From Butyricimonas virosa (GTDB taxonomy: Bacteria; Bacteroidota; Bacteroidia; Bacteroidales; Marinifilaceae), in NCBI RefSeq assembly GCF_025148635.1, contig NZ_CP102269.1:1612001-1676000 (forward strand): 64,000 nucleotides of DNA, in the 5' to 3' direction. Position numbers and translations under genes: made by a program. The first letter of the stretch is position 1. Every line of letters starts with the position of its first letter. The notes under the pieces are model-generated. The model was not told where the DNA came from and made no database searches. It saw nothing but the letters and a program-made list of their open reading frames with translations. Below are positions 43,054-51,255 of this stretch, piece after piece.

Positions 43054-43677
43054 ATGGCTTGTTGTTATTCAAATCTGTTTAATCGTTTGTCGGGGCGGGT
43101 GGGACGTGTTATTTACTATCAGGTGGGGGATCATCTTTACGCGAGAGCTGCCCCGGGAAAGGTGAAGGATTGTCGTTCGGAGTTACAATTGTATTACCGG
43201 GAGAGGATGAGGAAGACGGCGACTTTTTACGGGGTTATCCGGCAAACATGGCTGGCCCGGATTTGGCAGATGTTGGGCGTGGTGGAACGTCGCTCGGGAT
43301 ATACTCTTTTTCTGAAAGCTAATATGCGGGCGTTTAACGGGGAGGGATTGCTGTATGATCTCGTGCATTTCAGTGCAGGGAACTTGTTTTTACCGAGAGA
43401 GTTGCAGGGATGCCGGGAAGGCGATAAGGTACGCCTGACGTGGAAGAATGAAAACGTGGTACGGGAAGAACGTTTAGGGGACGAGTTGTGGTGCGTGGTG
43501 ATGATGGAAGACATGAGGTTTCGGATTGTAACTCCCGAGGCGATCGGGAGTGTTCGTCGGGATGAGAGTGCGGAGATTGAACTCTCGGAAGAGCGGGGGA
43601 AGAGGATTCACTTGTATTGTTTTTTCGGTTCGATAAACAGGTGTGATTTTTCGGAGAATTTGCATTTAGTATTGTGA
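43054..43677 (+). CDS. DUF6266-like protein 1
   Basis: A 207-aa protein. The N-terminal pattern 'LSGRVGRVIYYQVGDHLYARAAPGKV', then 'QLYYRERMRKTATFYGVI' and 'LFLKANMRAF', follows the DUF6266 layout (glycine-rich strand, R-P-like turn, Q-L..R.KM helix, N-x-F-x-x-x-N). A second half is beta-rich with an adhesin- or Ig-like look. The function is unknown; some relatives sit near phage or secretion genes. It lies 21 bp after the amidase and is followed by a paralogue, so the two may form a surface or particle component. It is the more divergent of the pair. Confidence 0.65.
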   Translation: MACCYSNLFNRLSGRVGRVIYYQVGDHLYARAAPGKVKDCRSELQLYYRERMRKTATFYGVIRQTWLARIWQMLGVVERRSGYTLFLKANMRAFNGEGLLYDLVHFSAGNLFLPRELQGCREGDKVRLTWKNENVVREERLGDELWCVVMMEDMRFRIVTPEAIGSVRRDESAEIELSEERGKRIHLYCFFGSINRCDFSENLHLVL

Positions 43678-43707
43678 TTTATATGTTTCATTTTAAATTT
43701 TAAGATT

Positions 43708-44349
43708 ATGGCTTTATTTAAATCATTTGTATTGGGGGAAGTGAGAAAATCAGTGGCAAATATCACGATGTACTCGGGTGCAAACGGGTATAGTATTGCC
43801 CGGGGAAAGAGAAGCACGATGCGTAATCCCAAAACTCCCGGGCAGTTGGCGCAACGGGCGAAGATGAAAGCGTTACAAAAGGTTTCGCTGTATTTTGCTC
43901 CGGCGGCAGAACTCGGTTTCCCGGGAAGAAAGGCGGGAAGTACGTTTTATAACGCCTTCGTGAAAGCGAATATGCAGGCCGTTACGGTTGACGAGGAGTA
44001 TAATCCCACGATTGATTATGAGAAAATCGTGTGTGCTGAGGGGAGCCTGCAGGATGGAACGCTGGCCGTGTCGTTGAACGAAGATCAGGATATGATAACG
44101 ATTACTCAGGAGGCACAAAGTCGTTGGTCGGTGGTGGCGAACCCGACAGACGTGTTGTACGTGGTGGTTTACGAGAAAACGGGAAACCAAATGATCGTGG
44201 AGCCTTGCCGGAATCGTCAGGAAAATGGGGTGACGACGATTAGCTTGGATAGTGGCTGGGTGAAAGAGAATTTGGAGGTGTATGCTTTCATGTTGTCGAA
44301 AGATAAGAGGAAAGCTTCGAAGAGTAAACGATTGACGATTAATAGTTGA
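43708..44349 (+). CDS. DUF6266-like protein 2
   Basis: A 213-aa protein with clearer DUF6266 signatures: 'GEVRKSVANITMYSGANGYS', 'IARGKRSTMRNPKTPGQLAQ', 'RAKMKALQKVSLYFAP', 'FYNAFVKANMQAV', 'DYEKIVCAEGSL', and a C-terminal beta domain. It is a paralogue of the preceding gene by pattern. The role is unknown. The spacing (30 bp) and common orientation suggest one transcription unit with the holin-like gene and the amidase. A hairpin terminator follows within 20 bp. No signal peptide is seen, so if it reaches the surface another route is needed. Confidence 0.75.
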   Translation: MALFKSFVLGEVRKSVANITMYSGANGYSIARGKRSTMRNPKTPGQLAQRAKMKALQKVSLYFAPAAELGFPGRKAGSTFYNAFVKANMQAVTVDEEYNPTIDYEKIVCAEGSLQDGTLAVSLNEDQDMITITQEAQSRWSVVANPTDVLYVVVYEKTGNQMIVEPCRNRQENGVTTISLDSGWVKENLEVYAFMLSKDKRKASKSKRLTINS

Positions 44350-44365
44350 AAGTGAATGAAATGAC

Positions 44366-44397
44366 AAATGGCACCCTTTTCAGAGTGCCATTTTTTA
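44366..44397. terminator. Bidirectional hairpin terminator
   Basis: AAATGGCAC (44366-44374) pairs with GTGCCATTT (44385-44393), followed by TTT on the plus side and a weaker T-rich tract (tttgtcattt) on the minus side. It ends the cassette and can also serve the convergent prs gene. Confidence 0.85.
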
Positions 44398-44413
44398 TAT
44401 CATGAAAAATGAA

Positions 44414-45352
44414 TTACATGAGGAAGTGATCACTGATCGATTTATGCTCGTAGATGTTGCGGATCGTGTCGGCAAACATGGGAGCGATCGGTAATACTTT
44501 AATTTTTGAGCAAGGTTGTTTCTGGGGAATGGAATCGGTGAAGATTACTTCCGTCAGTTTTGATTTCTCGATATTTTCGTATGCCTTACCGGAAAGAACT
44601 GCATGGGTGGCCACGGCACGTACGCTGGCAGCACCATTGTCGATAAGCATATCGGCGGCTTTGCAAATTGTTCCGGCCGTATCGATCATGTCGTCAACAA
44701 CGATGATATTTTTGCCCTCTACATCCCCGATCACTTTCATGTCGGCAACCTCATTTGCCCGGATACGGGTTTTGTGGCAGATGATCAACCCTGAATCAAA
44801 GTATTTTGCCCAGGAATTTGCTCTTTTGGCTCCACCGATGTCTGGGGAGGCAATGGCAAAATCACGTAATCCTAAAGATTTGATGTAAGGAATCAACACG
44901 GTAGAACCGTATAGGTGATCCACGGGAACATCGAAGAATCCTTGAATTTGGTCGGCGTGTAAATCCATGGTGATAATCCGGTCAACCCCGGCAGCTTGTA
45001 GCATATTAGCCACTAGTTTTGCCCCGATGGCGACACGCGGTTTATCTTTCCGGTCTTGACGCGCAAACCCGAAATAGGGGATTACGGCGATTACCTTGTA
45101 GGCGGATGCTCTTTTGGCGGCATCGATCATCAAGAGTAATTCCATGAGGTTATCACTGGGCGGGAAGGTTGATTGCACGATAAATACATGCTCGCCTCTC
45201 ACCGTTTCGTCGAATGAGGTGACGAATTCTCCGTCACTAAATCTCGTAAACGTTTTTTTACCGAGTTCCAGCCCTAGAGAACTAGCAATACTTTCTGCAA
45301 TATATTGACTATTCTCTCCGGCGAAAACTTTAATTTCGGGAAGATTTGACAT
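44414..45352 (-). CDS. prs: Ribose-phosphate pyrophosphokinase (PRPP synthetase)
   Basis: 312 aa from the ATG at 45352. A longer frame to 45409 would overlap the promoter, so it is rejected. The sequence shows the ATP/R5P features of class I PRPP synthetases: 'FSDGEFVTSFDETVRG', the flexible loop 'FARQDRKDKPRVAIG', the metal site 'TMDLHADQIQGFF', and the PRPP-binding loop 'IVVDDMIDTAGT'. It makes PRPP for nucleotides, His and Trp. A single-copy housekeeping gene with its own promoter, convergent with the phage-like cassette. Confidence 0.97.
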   Translation of the reverse strand: MSNLPEIKVFAGENSQYIAESIASSLGLELGKKTFTRFSDGEFVTSFDETVRGEHVFIVQSTFPPSDNLMELLLMIDAAKRASAYKVIAVIPYFGFARQDRKDKPRVAIGAKLVANMLQAAGVDRIITMDLHADQIQGFFDVPVDHLYGSTVLIPYIKSLGLRDFAIASPDIGGAKRANSWAKYFDSGLIICHKTRIRANEVADMKVIGDVEGKNIIVVDDMIDTAGTICKAADMLIDNGAASVRAVATHAVLSGKAYENIEKSKLTEVIFTDSIPQKQPCSKIKVLPIAPMFADTIRNIYEHKSISDHFLM

Positions 45353-45379
45353 ATCTAATTCATTAGTTGAAACACTTGG

Positions 45380-45409
45380 CAAAAGTATGAAATTATTTTG
45401 TTCCACCAA
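45380..45409 (-). promoter_or_regulatory. prs promoter
   Basis: Read on the minus strand: TTG (45409-45407), 19 bp, then TACTTTTG (45387-45380). It fits the Bacteroidetes consensus and puts the transcript start about 20 nt before the ATG at 45352. Confidence 0.8.
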
Positions 45410-45430
45410 AGGAATTTAGCGGAACAGTTG

Positions 45431-45485
45431 TTTGATCCCTTCGTCTGAAAATGTTATATTTGTTCCAACAAAGATGTTGTTGGAA
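45431..45485 (+). promoter_or_regulatory. M20 peptidase promoter with adjoining palindrome
   Basis: TTTG (45431-45434), 20 bp, TATATTTG (45455-45462). A 9-bp inverted repeat TTCCAACAA/TTGTTGGAA (45463-45471 and 45477-45485, 5-nt loop) begins directly after it and spans the start point, so it could be an operator or a 5' RNA hairpin. Confidence 0.7.
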
Positions 45486-45544
45486 TGGTTATTTGTAACT
45501 ATGTGCAGTATGTTTATTTTATTAATCAATATATTTTCAAATAG

Positions 45545-46918
45545 ATGGAAGAAATCAAAAAGTACGTGGAAGAGAACAAGGAACGCTTCTTGAACGAGTT
45601 GTTCGAGTTGATTCGTATTCCTTCAATTTCTTCATTGTCTGAGCATAAGCCAGATATGTATCGTTGTGCCGAGCAATGGACGAAAATCATGTTAGCTGCC
45701 GGAGCGGACCGGGCAGAAGTGTATGAAACAGAGGGTAATCCGGTTGCTTACGGGGAGAAGATCATAGATCCGGCTCTTCCTACGGTGTTGGTGTACGGGC
45801 ATATGGACGTGATGCCGGTTGACCCGATCGAATTGTGGAACACGAAACCTTTCGAGCCGGTTATTAAAGACGGTAAAATCTGGGCTCGCGGGGCTGACGA
45901 TGATAAAGGACAGGCTTTCATGCACGCGAAAGCATTTGAATATTTAATGAAATCCGGGAAATTGAACTGTAACGTGAAGTTCATGATCGAGGGAGAAGAG
46001 GAAATCGGTTCCCCGAGTCTCCCCAAGTTCTGCCGGGATCATAAGGATATGTTGAAAGCTGATGTGATTCTGGTTTCCGATACCAGTATGATTGGCCGTG
46101 ATATTCCTTCAATTACGACGGGATTGAGAGGTTTGGCTTACTGGCAGGTTGAAGTTACCGGTCCGAATGCTGATTTGCATTCCGGTATTTTCGGGGGTGC
46201 GGTGGCGAACCCGATTAACGTGTTGTGTAAGATGATTGCCGATATGCAGGATGAGAAGGGGCATATCACGATACCCGGATTCTATGATGACGTGTTGGAA
46301 GTAACTGCCGAGGAACGTGCGAAGATGGCCAAGGCTCCTTTCAATTTGGAAAATTACAAGAAGTCTTTAGATATTAAAGAGGTGAAAGGCGAAGAAGGGT
46401 TCACGACTAATGAACGTACGGGTATTCGTCCGACATTCGATGTTTGTGGAATCTGGGGTGGTTACACGGGCGAAGGAGCCAAGACCGTATTGCCTTCTAA
46501 AGCATACGCCAAGATTAGTTGCCGTTTGGTGCCGAATCAGAAACACGAGAAGATTGCGAAATTGTTCAAAGAATATTTCGAGTCTATCGCTCCGGATTAC
46601 GTGAAGGTGAAAGTGGATTACCTGCATGGCGGACCTTCTTACGTGTGCCCGATTGATCTTCCGGCTTACAAGGCTGCCGAGAAAGCATACGAGGAGGTGT
46701 ATGGAAAACAACCCGTTCCGGTTCGTTCCGGTGGTAGTATTCCAATTATTGCCACTTTCGAGGAAGTGTTGGGAATCAAGTCTGTACTGATGGGCTTCGG
46801 TTTGGGTTCTGATGCTATCCATTCCCCGAACGAGAATTATCCGTTAGAGCAATTCTTTAATGGAATCACAACAATTCCATTATTCTACAAGTATTTCGGA
46901 GAGATCATGAAGAAATAA
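45545..46918 (+). CDS. M20-family dipeptidase/metallopeptidase
   Basis: A 457-aa di-zinc M20 peptidase. The metal ligands and catalytic Asp are in 'LVYGHMDVMPVDP', 'WARGADDDKGQAFMHAKAF', and 'FMIEGEEEIGSPSLPKF' (catalytic Glu-Glu), then 'VSDTSM', and 'FGLGSDAIHSPNEN' for the last His. It hydrolyses short peptides in the cytoplasm. The length and the internal lid domain (roughly residues 210-370) suit the ArgE/DapE/CNDP-like group. Its promoter carries a TSS-spanning palindrome. It is divergent from prs and ends at a strong terminator. Confidence 0.9.
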   Translation: MEEIKKYVEENKERFLNELFELIRIPSISSLSEHKPDMYRCAEQWTKIMLAAGADRAEVYETEGNPVAYGEKIIDPALPTVLVYGHMDVMPVDPIELWNTKPFEPVIKDGKIWARGADDDKGQAFMHAKAFEYLMKSGKLNCNVKFMIEGEEEIGSPSLPKFCRDHKDMLKADVILVSDTSMIGRDIPSITTGLRGLAYWQVEVTGPNADLHSGIFGGAVANPINVLCKMIADMQDEKGHITIPGFYDDVLEVTAEERAKMAKAPFNLENYKKSLDIKEVKGEEGFTTNERTGIRPTFDVCGIWGGYTGEGAKTVLPSKAYAKISCRLVPNQKHEKIAKLFKEYFESIAPDYVKVKVDYLHGGPSYVCPIDLPAYKAAEKAYEEVYGKQPVPVRSGGSIPIIATFEEVLGIKSVLMGFGLGSDAIHSPNENYPLEQFFNGITTIPLFYKYFGEIMKK

Positions 46919-46941
46919 GTTTTGTAGTCAATAATTTAGAC

Positions 46942-46979
46942 TCCCCTCATTTTACGGTTGTAAGGTGAGGGGAATTTTA
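46942..46979 (+). terminator. Terminator after M20 peptidase
   Basis: TCCCCTCA (46942-46949) pairs with TGAGGGGA (46966-46973) and is followed by ATTTTATTATT. Its position also suits the end of the convergent minus-strand lipoprotein gene. Confidence 0.82.
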
Positions 46980-48488
46980 TTATTGTCTGGAATCCATTGT
47001 TTGGAATACGTGAAAGCGGGTTTTACGTCCACCGCCTTCTATGGAAAATTGTTCCGAGTGTTGGGCACCGTTTCGTGCGTTCAAGCGGAGAGTGAGGTTA
47101 TTCGTTCCGGCGGATAAGGGCAGGCGGGTATAGGAGATGGAATAAGGTAGTGTTTGCCAGTTGCGGGTGTCGGCTTTTTCAGTGAGGCTGTTAGCGATAC
47201 CGACGGCAAAGCCTAGCCATTCGTTTTGCTTACGGGCAGAATATTCCAATCCTTTTTTGGCTGCAACCCGAAGAAGAGAATTTGAAAATTCCCGTACCAT
47301 TCGGTCTCGTAAGGTCTTGAATGCGATCTCATTGATATTCTCGGCAAGTTCCAACGGGTACGAGTGATTGCCAGTCACGAGAGTTCCCGTGGCGTAAAGC
47401 GGGGGACGTTCCATGTATTTGGGGAATGCGACACGCAGGGTTTGCAGATCGGCAATGCTTTGTTTTTCATTATCACTGTATCCCGAACCGAAGAAGAAAG
47501 GGAAGGTAAGTCCGAGGGATTCGTTGTGAAATACAATCGCTCCGTCTCCTCTTTTTTGCTTGACAAAATTTATGCTCCATTCTGCCTTTACCGGTCCCAT
47601 GCCGTTCAGCCAGAAAAACACGAGTTGTCCATCCGCAGGCGTCGGGGTATGGGTGTATGTCGTGTTAAACTCTTTCTCGTATTGTTTCAATTCTGCGGAG
47701 AAACCGCAAATATAGGCGGTACGCATCAAGTCCTGTTTTAGTTGTTCCGGGGCCTTTACGCCGAAGTTTTTAATATAGTCGGACTGGTAGACCTCGTAGG
47801 CATTTCGATAGGCGATAAACGCATTATTGTAATCTCCCGTGGCGTCATAGATCAGGCCCATTAATAAATGGGCGAAAGCATCTCGTTGGTATCGGTTCTT
47901 GTTATCGGGATACTTGTCGTTTAGCTGGTTGAGTTTGATATTGATTTTGCGAACCTCGACCAAGGCTCCTTCCATGTCGTTCAGATCGATGTAGTTCAAG
48001 GCCTTGTAGAAGTTAATCATAATGACTTCAAAGTCTTCCGGTCGGTAGGGGCGTGCTTCCGGGTTGGTAACTAATGCCGCAGCTTCAGCCCCAACATTAC
48101 TGTGATACTCGTCAATCAGGTTCTCGGCGGTCTCGAAATACTGATTGCTGTTGGTGGGATTGCCGAGCATGAATTCCACGTATCCTTTGTTGAGATAATA
48201 GAGGATACGGTTTTTACCCGTGGCTTGTTTTTTATCTTTATCTAGAAGTTTGTTTGCTTTCTCGAAATTTCCCGAGTTGACGGCTGCTTGGAACTCTGCC
48301 GTTCGCTGGTACCAAGTAGCGCATCCGGAGAAAAGAAAAACGAGAAGAACAATTAAAAATTGAAAATTACGAATTGAAAACAAATGATTTACCTTCTCCA
48401 AGCCTCCTTTTTGGGGAAGAGGAGATGTGATGCATGAGCATTCTTTCCTTTTATTAAGGGATGTTGGAGAAGGTAATGATATTTTCAT
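46980..48488 (-). CDS. COG3014-like TPR lipoprotein
   Basis: Up to 502 aa. It resembles COG3014 lipoproteins: lipobox 'LFSGC' then ATWYQRTAEF, TPR-like helices ('ANKLLDKDKKQATGKNRILYYLNKG', 'ALNYIDLNDMEGALVEVRKI', 'AFIAYRNAYEVYQ'), and a C-terminal beta domain. These proteins are usually found beside LpoB-like proteins, as here, and may regulate peptidoglycan synthesis. The first 35 residues (from 48488) are encoded by an inverted-repeat insertion and do not look like a signal peptide. A TTG at 48383 would start an ideal signal (LFSIRNFQFLIVLLVFLFSGC). The true start is therefore uncertain. Confidence 0.8.
   Translation of the reverse strand: MKISLPSPTSLNKRKECSCITSPLPQKGGLEKVNHLFSIRNFQFLIVLLVFLFSGCATWYQRTAEFQAAVNSGNFEKANKLLDKDKKQATGKNRILYYLNKGYVEFMLGNPTNSNQYFETAENLIDEYHSNVGAEAAALVTNPEARPYRPEDFEVIMINFYKALNYIDLNDMEGALVEVRKINIKLNQLNDKYPDNKNRYQRDAFAHLLMGLIYDATGDYNNAFIAYRNAYEVYQSDYIKNFGVKAPEQLKQDLMRTAYICGFSAELKQYEKEFNTTYTHTPTPADGQLVFFWLNGMGPVKAEWSINFVKQKRGDGAIVFHNESLGLTFPFFFGSGYSDNEKQSIADLQTLRVAFPKYMERPPLYATGTLVTGNHSYPLELAENINEIAFKTLRDRMVREFSNSLLRVAAKKGLEYSARKQNEWLGFAVGIANSLTEKADTRNWQTLPYSISYTRLPLSAGTNNLTLRLNARNGAQHSEQFSIEGGGRKTRFHVFQTMDSRQ
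48389..48476. repeat. 88-bp MITE-like inverted-repeat element
   Basis: TTACCTTCTCCAA (48389-48401) and TTGGAGAAGGTAA (48464-48476) are perfect 13-bp inverted ends of an 88-bp segment that holds the GC-rich words 'cctcctttttggggaag' and 'aggagatg'. It overlaps the 5' end of the COG3014-like frame and is directly preceded by an AT-rich 'aattgaaaatt' type word. A small non-autonomous repeat is likely; the family is not recognised. Confidence 0.55.
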
Positions 48489-48508
48489 CCGCTTTGAATG
48501 TCTCTATA

Positions 48509-49132
48509 TTACAGAACCCGGTCGCTGATTTGTTTCTTGATCTTCTTGTCACCCATCCAGACAACCTCGTTGGTCTCGATGTTCGTGAGTTGCAGGTCGA
48601 TCTGGTAAGTTACGACTTTTTGTTTCTTGTACGAGTCGACGATGCTGTTGATTGTCCCTTGCAAGATGAAATCGGCACCCAGTTCTTTTCCCCACTTCTT
48701 GGTGGTTTCCGGTGACGCGTAATCTTGTTGCTCGGCTCTTTCTTTTCGAAGTTCATTCCGTTTCTCTCCGGCAACAACCAAACGAATGTTACCGTCCCGG
48801 ATAATCGCTTTTTCTACATCCTTAATGAAGGTTTCCGAGTTGATATGTTCGTGACTTTTGTTCTCCACGAGACCGACCACCACCACGGGGCGTTTGTCGT
48901 TTGCTTTCAAGTATCTTGGAATCCAGGCTGAAGTAAGCAGGTCACCGATCATTTCTTCGGAAACAAGCCGTGAGTCACTATCATTCCAACGTCCGCTGAG
49001 GTCGATGGTTTCACTCGGGTCTACCCGTGTGATTTTCCGGTTAGCACATCCGTTAATTAAAGCAATGGTTAACACAACAAGTGTTCCGATAAATATTCTT
49101 CTCATATTCCGTTGTTTTAGGTTTCTATTCAA
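48509..49132 (-). CDS. LpoB-like penicillin-binding protein activator lipoprotein
   Basis: A 207-aa outer-membrane lipoprotein: signal with lipobox LINGC (Cys about residue 29), then 'VDPSETIDLSGRWNDSDSRLVSEEM' and 'VVVVGLVENKSHEHINSETF', 'DVEKAIIRDGNIRLV', and 'KELGADFILQGTINSIVD', matching the LpoB/CsgG-type fold. LpoB activates PBP1-type peptidoglycan synthases. The COG3014-like gene downstream is its usual partner. An internal ATG at 49105 is an alternative start with a shorter signal. A TATATTTG -7 box is located about 55 bp upstream, so the pair is probably one operon. Confidence 0.83.
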   Translation of the reverse strand: MNRNLKQRNMRRIFIGTLVVLTIALINGCANRKITRVDPSETIDLSGRWNDSDSRLVSEEMIGDLLTSAWIPRYLKANDKRPVVVVGLVENKSHEHINSETFIKDVEKAIIRDGNIRLVVAGEKRNELRKERAEQQDYASPETTKKWGKELGADFILQGTINSIVDSYKKQKVVTYQIDLQLTNIETNEVVWMGDKKIKKQISDRVL

Positions 49133-49184
49133 TTTCCACGATCACATTTTGTGTTCTTGTAAAAGTTTATAACAATAATTCTAC

Positions 49185-49192
49185 CAAATATA
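49185..49192 (-). promoter_or_regulatory. -7 box for the lpoB-like operon
   Basis: On the minus strand TATATTTG (49192-49185) matches TAnnTTTG. The -33 element is weak. The start would be about 45 to 75 nt upstream of the possible ATGs. Confidence 0.5.
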
Positions 49193-49215
49193 CGTATTAC
49201 ACAGTTTTATGGATG

Positions 49216-50082
49216 TTAATTAGATTTAAAATTGATGAGGCGGCCGATCATTATGCCGGAATGTGATGTGATTCGTTGTAAGTAATCAGGGAGTGTTTCT
49301 GTCGTGATGGACACTTTTTTGTCGGAAACCGAGGCGTGGAGCAGGTATATTTGTCCTTCGTTTTCAATGGCAATACCCACGTGAGCCGTGTCAAGTCCTT
49401 TTTTCTTCGTGGTGATCAGTATAATATCCCCGGTTTTGATTTGGCCCGCGAAAGGGAGTACTTTTTCTTTCGGGATATAGTAATATGCCCTGCCGTTAAT
49501 CGTCTTTTCAATATCAATTATTTTTGTAACAAGGGTGGAGTCCTGTATTAGGGCCGGGTACTTTTTCCAGTTTTGGGAGATGAAGGATACCTTGTTGGGG
49601 AAGGGGATACCTCCTTTTTCTTTCGTGATGTCTTCCAGAAAGTTCAGGCAAGTCATCTCGTATAGCCAGTCGGAAGAGTAGTGCAGTCGTGACGTGTAGT
49701 CAACTATCTTTCCGTTCCGGTACCGAATTTCTTGTAAATTTTTTTGGAATTGAGGAATACTTTGTTCCTCGTATTTATCTAGGCGCGCCAAGGCGATGAC
49801 ATTATCGACGAAAGTCACGCAATCAAATTCCCGTAGGTTGACAACCAGCTCCTCCTGGGGATTGATGTCCAACGTTCCTCCCACGTAAGGCGTTTCGAGA
49901 AAATAGCGTCCGATGGCGACAACTTTCTCGTTGATCGGGAGTTTGGCTATTTCCTTTTTATTGGCGTATTCAAAGAAATGTTTTAGTAAAGTTTGATCTT
50001 TCCGGTACACGGAATCAACGGGAGAGCAAGCGAAAGCCCTGAATGAAAAGGTAATCAGGAATAGAAGGACTAAATTCTTCAT
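49216..50082 (-). CDS. DUF1460 amidase-like protein
   Basis: About 288 aa from ATG 50082 (50091 adds three residues). A hydrophobic export signal (NLVLLFLITFSFRAFACSP) leads to an AC junction that could be a lipobox. The core has 'YVGGTLDINPQEELVVNLREF', then 'DCVTFVDNVIALARL' with the catalytic Cys, and 'GLDTAHVGIAIEN' with the His, the NlpC/P60-like layout of DUF1460 (N-acetylmuramoyl-L-Ala amidase-like). It acts in the periplasm on peptidoglycan or muropeptides. Between the LpoB pair and pheS, no operon is evident. Confidence 0.83.
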   Translation of the reverse strand: MKNLVLLFLITFSFRAFACSPVDSVYRKDQTLLKHFFEYANKKEIAKLPINEKVVAIGRYFLETPYVGGTLDINPQEELVVNLREFDCVTFVDNVIALARLDKYEEQSIPQFQKNLQEIRYRNGKIVDYTSRLHYSSDWLYEMTCLNFLEDITKEKGGIPFPNKVSFISQNWKKYPALIQDSTLVTKIIDIEKTINGRAYYYIPKEKVLPFAGQIKTGDIILITTKKKGLDTAHVGIAIENEGQIYLLHASVSDKKVSITTETLPDYLQRITSHSGIMIGRLINFKSN

Positions 50083-50158
50083 AGTAACCAATTTTGAGAA
50101 TAAAAAATGAGGAGTCGTGTGACCGACATCCTCATCTCTCTTGTGTTGTGTTTATATA

Positions 50159-51181
50159 TTATTTGCCTGCGGCCGAAAACTGTTCAAGGAAACGGATGTC
50201 GTTTTCGAAAAAGAGGCGTATATCCTTAATGCCGTATTTTAGCATGGTGATACGCTCGATACCCATACCGAGTGCGAACCCGGTATATTTTTCCTTATCT
50301 ATACCATTTAATTCCAAAACATTGGGGTCAACCATTCCACACCCGAGGATTTCCAACCATCCGGTTCCTTTACAAACATTGCAGCCTTTTCCGTGACATA
50401 GTGTACATGATACGTCCATTTCTGCCGATGGTTCCGTGAAGGGGAAGTATGACGGACGAAGACGAATTTGCGTGTCCGGTCCGAATAGTTCTTTCGCGAA
50501 ATAGGTTAAGGTTTGCTTTAAGTCGGCGAAGGAAACGTTCTCGTCGATGTAAAGAGCTTCGATTTGGTGGAAGATACAATGTGCCCGGGCCGAGATAGCC
50601 TCGTTACGGAACACTCTTCCGGGAGTAACTAATCGGATCGGGGGACGATGAGCCTCCATGTCTCGCACTTGCACGGATGAGGTATGCGTGTGTAGCACGA
50701 TGTCCGGGTTCTTACTGATAAAGAATGTATCCTGCATATCACGTGCCGGGTGTTCTTCCGGGAAGTTCAACGCGGAGAAGTTATGCCAGTCGTCCTCGAT
50801 TTCCGGTCCCTCGGAAATTGTGAATCCAAGTTTATTGAAGATGGCCAGAATCTCGTTTTTCACGATGGCTAACGGGTGACGGGTTCCTAGTTTTAAAGGA
50901 TCTCCCGGCATCGTCAAGTCAATACCGCTTAAATCTTCTTCTGCGTTAGAAAGTAACTCTTTCAACTCGTTGATTTTTGCCAGAGCCGTGTTCTTCAATT
51001 CATTTAATTCCTGTCCCATGGCTTTTTTCTGATCCGCGGGAACGGTTTTAAAATCATCAAAGAGAGCTGCGATCGTTCCTTTCTTGCTTAAATGCTTGAT
51101 TCTGAACTGTTCTACTTCTTCTAGGCTTTTCGCCTGGAAACCGGCTATTTCAGCACTGAGTTGTTTAATCTTGTCTAACAT
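50159..51181 (-). CDS. pheS: Phenylalanine-tRNA ligase alpha subunit
   Basis: A 340-aa class II synthetase subunit. It has the N-terminal coiled coil (QAKSLEEVEQFRIKHLSKKG), motif 2-like 'PGRVFRNEAISARAHCIFHQIEAL', a Cys-rich insert 'CTLCHGKGCNVCKGTGWLE', unlike E. coli PheS but known in relatives, and motif 3 'GFALGMGIERITMLKYGIKDI'. It charges tRNA-Phe together with PheT, which is not nearby. The distal 'FFENDIRFLEQF' is normal. It has its own promoter upstream. A housekeeping gene. Confidence 0.96.
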   Translation of the reverse strand: MLDKIKQLSAEIAGFQAKSLEEVEQFRIKHLSKKGTIAALFDDFKTVPADQKKAMGQELNELKNTALAKINELKELLSNAEEDLSGIDLTMPGDPLKLGTRHPLAIVKNEILAIFNKLGFTISEGPEIEDDWHNFSALNFPEEHPARDMQDTFFISKNPDIVLHTHTSSVQVRDMEAHRPPIRLVTPGRVFRNEAISARAHCIFHQIEALYIDENVSFADLKQTLTYFAKELFGPDTQIRLRPSYFPFTEPSAEMDVSCTLCHGKGCNVCKGTGWLEILGCGMVDPNVLELNGIDKEKYTGFALGMGIERITMLKYGIKDIRLFFENDIRFLEQFSAAGK

Positions 51182-51209
51182 CTTCTCAAAATTTGAAATC
51201 TTTGGTGGA

Positions 51210-51241
51210 CAAAGTTAATAAAAAAGTCTCATACATTTCAA
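51210..51241 (-). promoter_or_regulatory. pheS promoter
   Basis: Minus strand: TTG (51241-51239), 21 bp, TAACTTTG (51217-51210). Predicted start about 20 nt before the pheS ATG at 51181. Confidence 0.75.
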
Positions 51242-51255
51242 TTCTTTCGAGAACT

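Noticed and set aside
42068..44349. Full prophage
   Set aside because: No capsid, tail, terminase, integrase or replication genes, and no attachment repeats were seen. Only a lysis-like cassette is supported.
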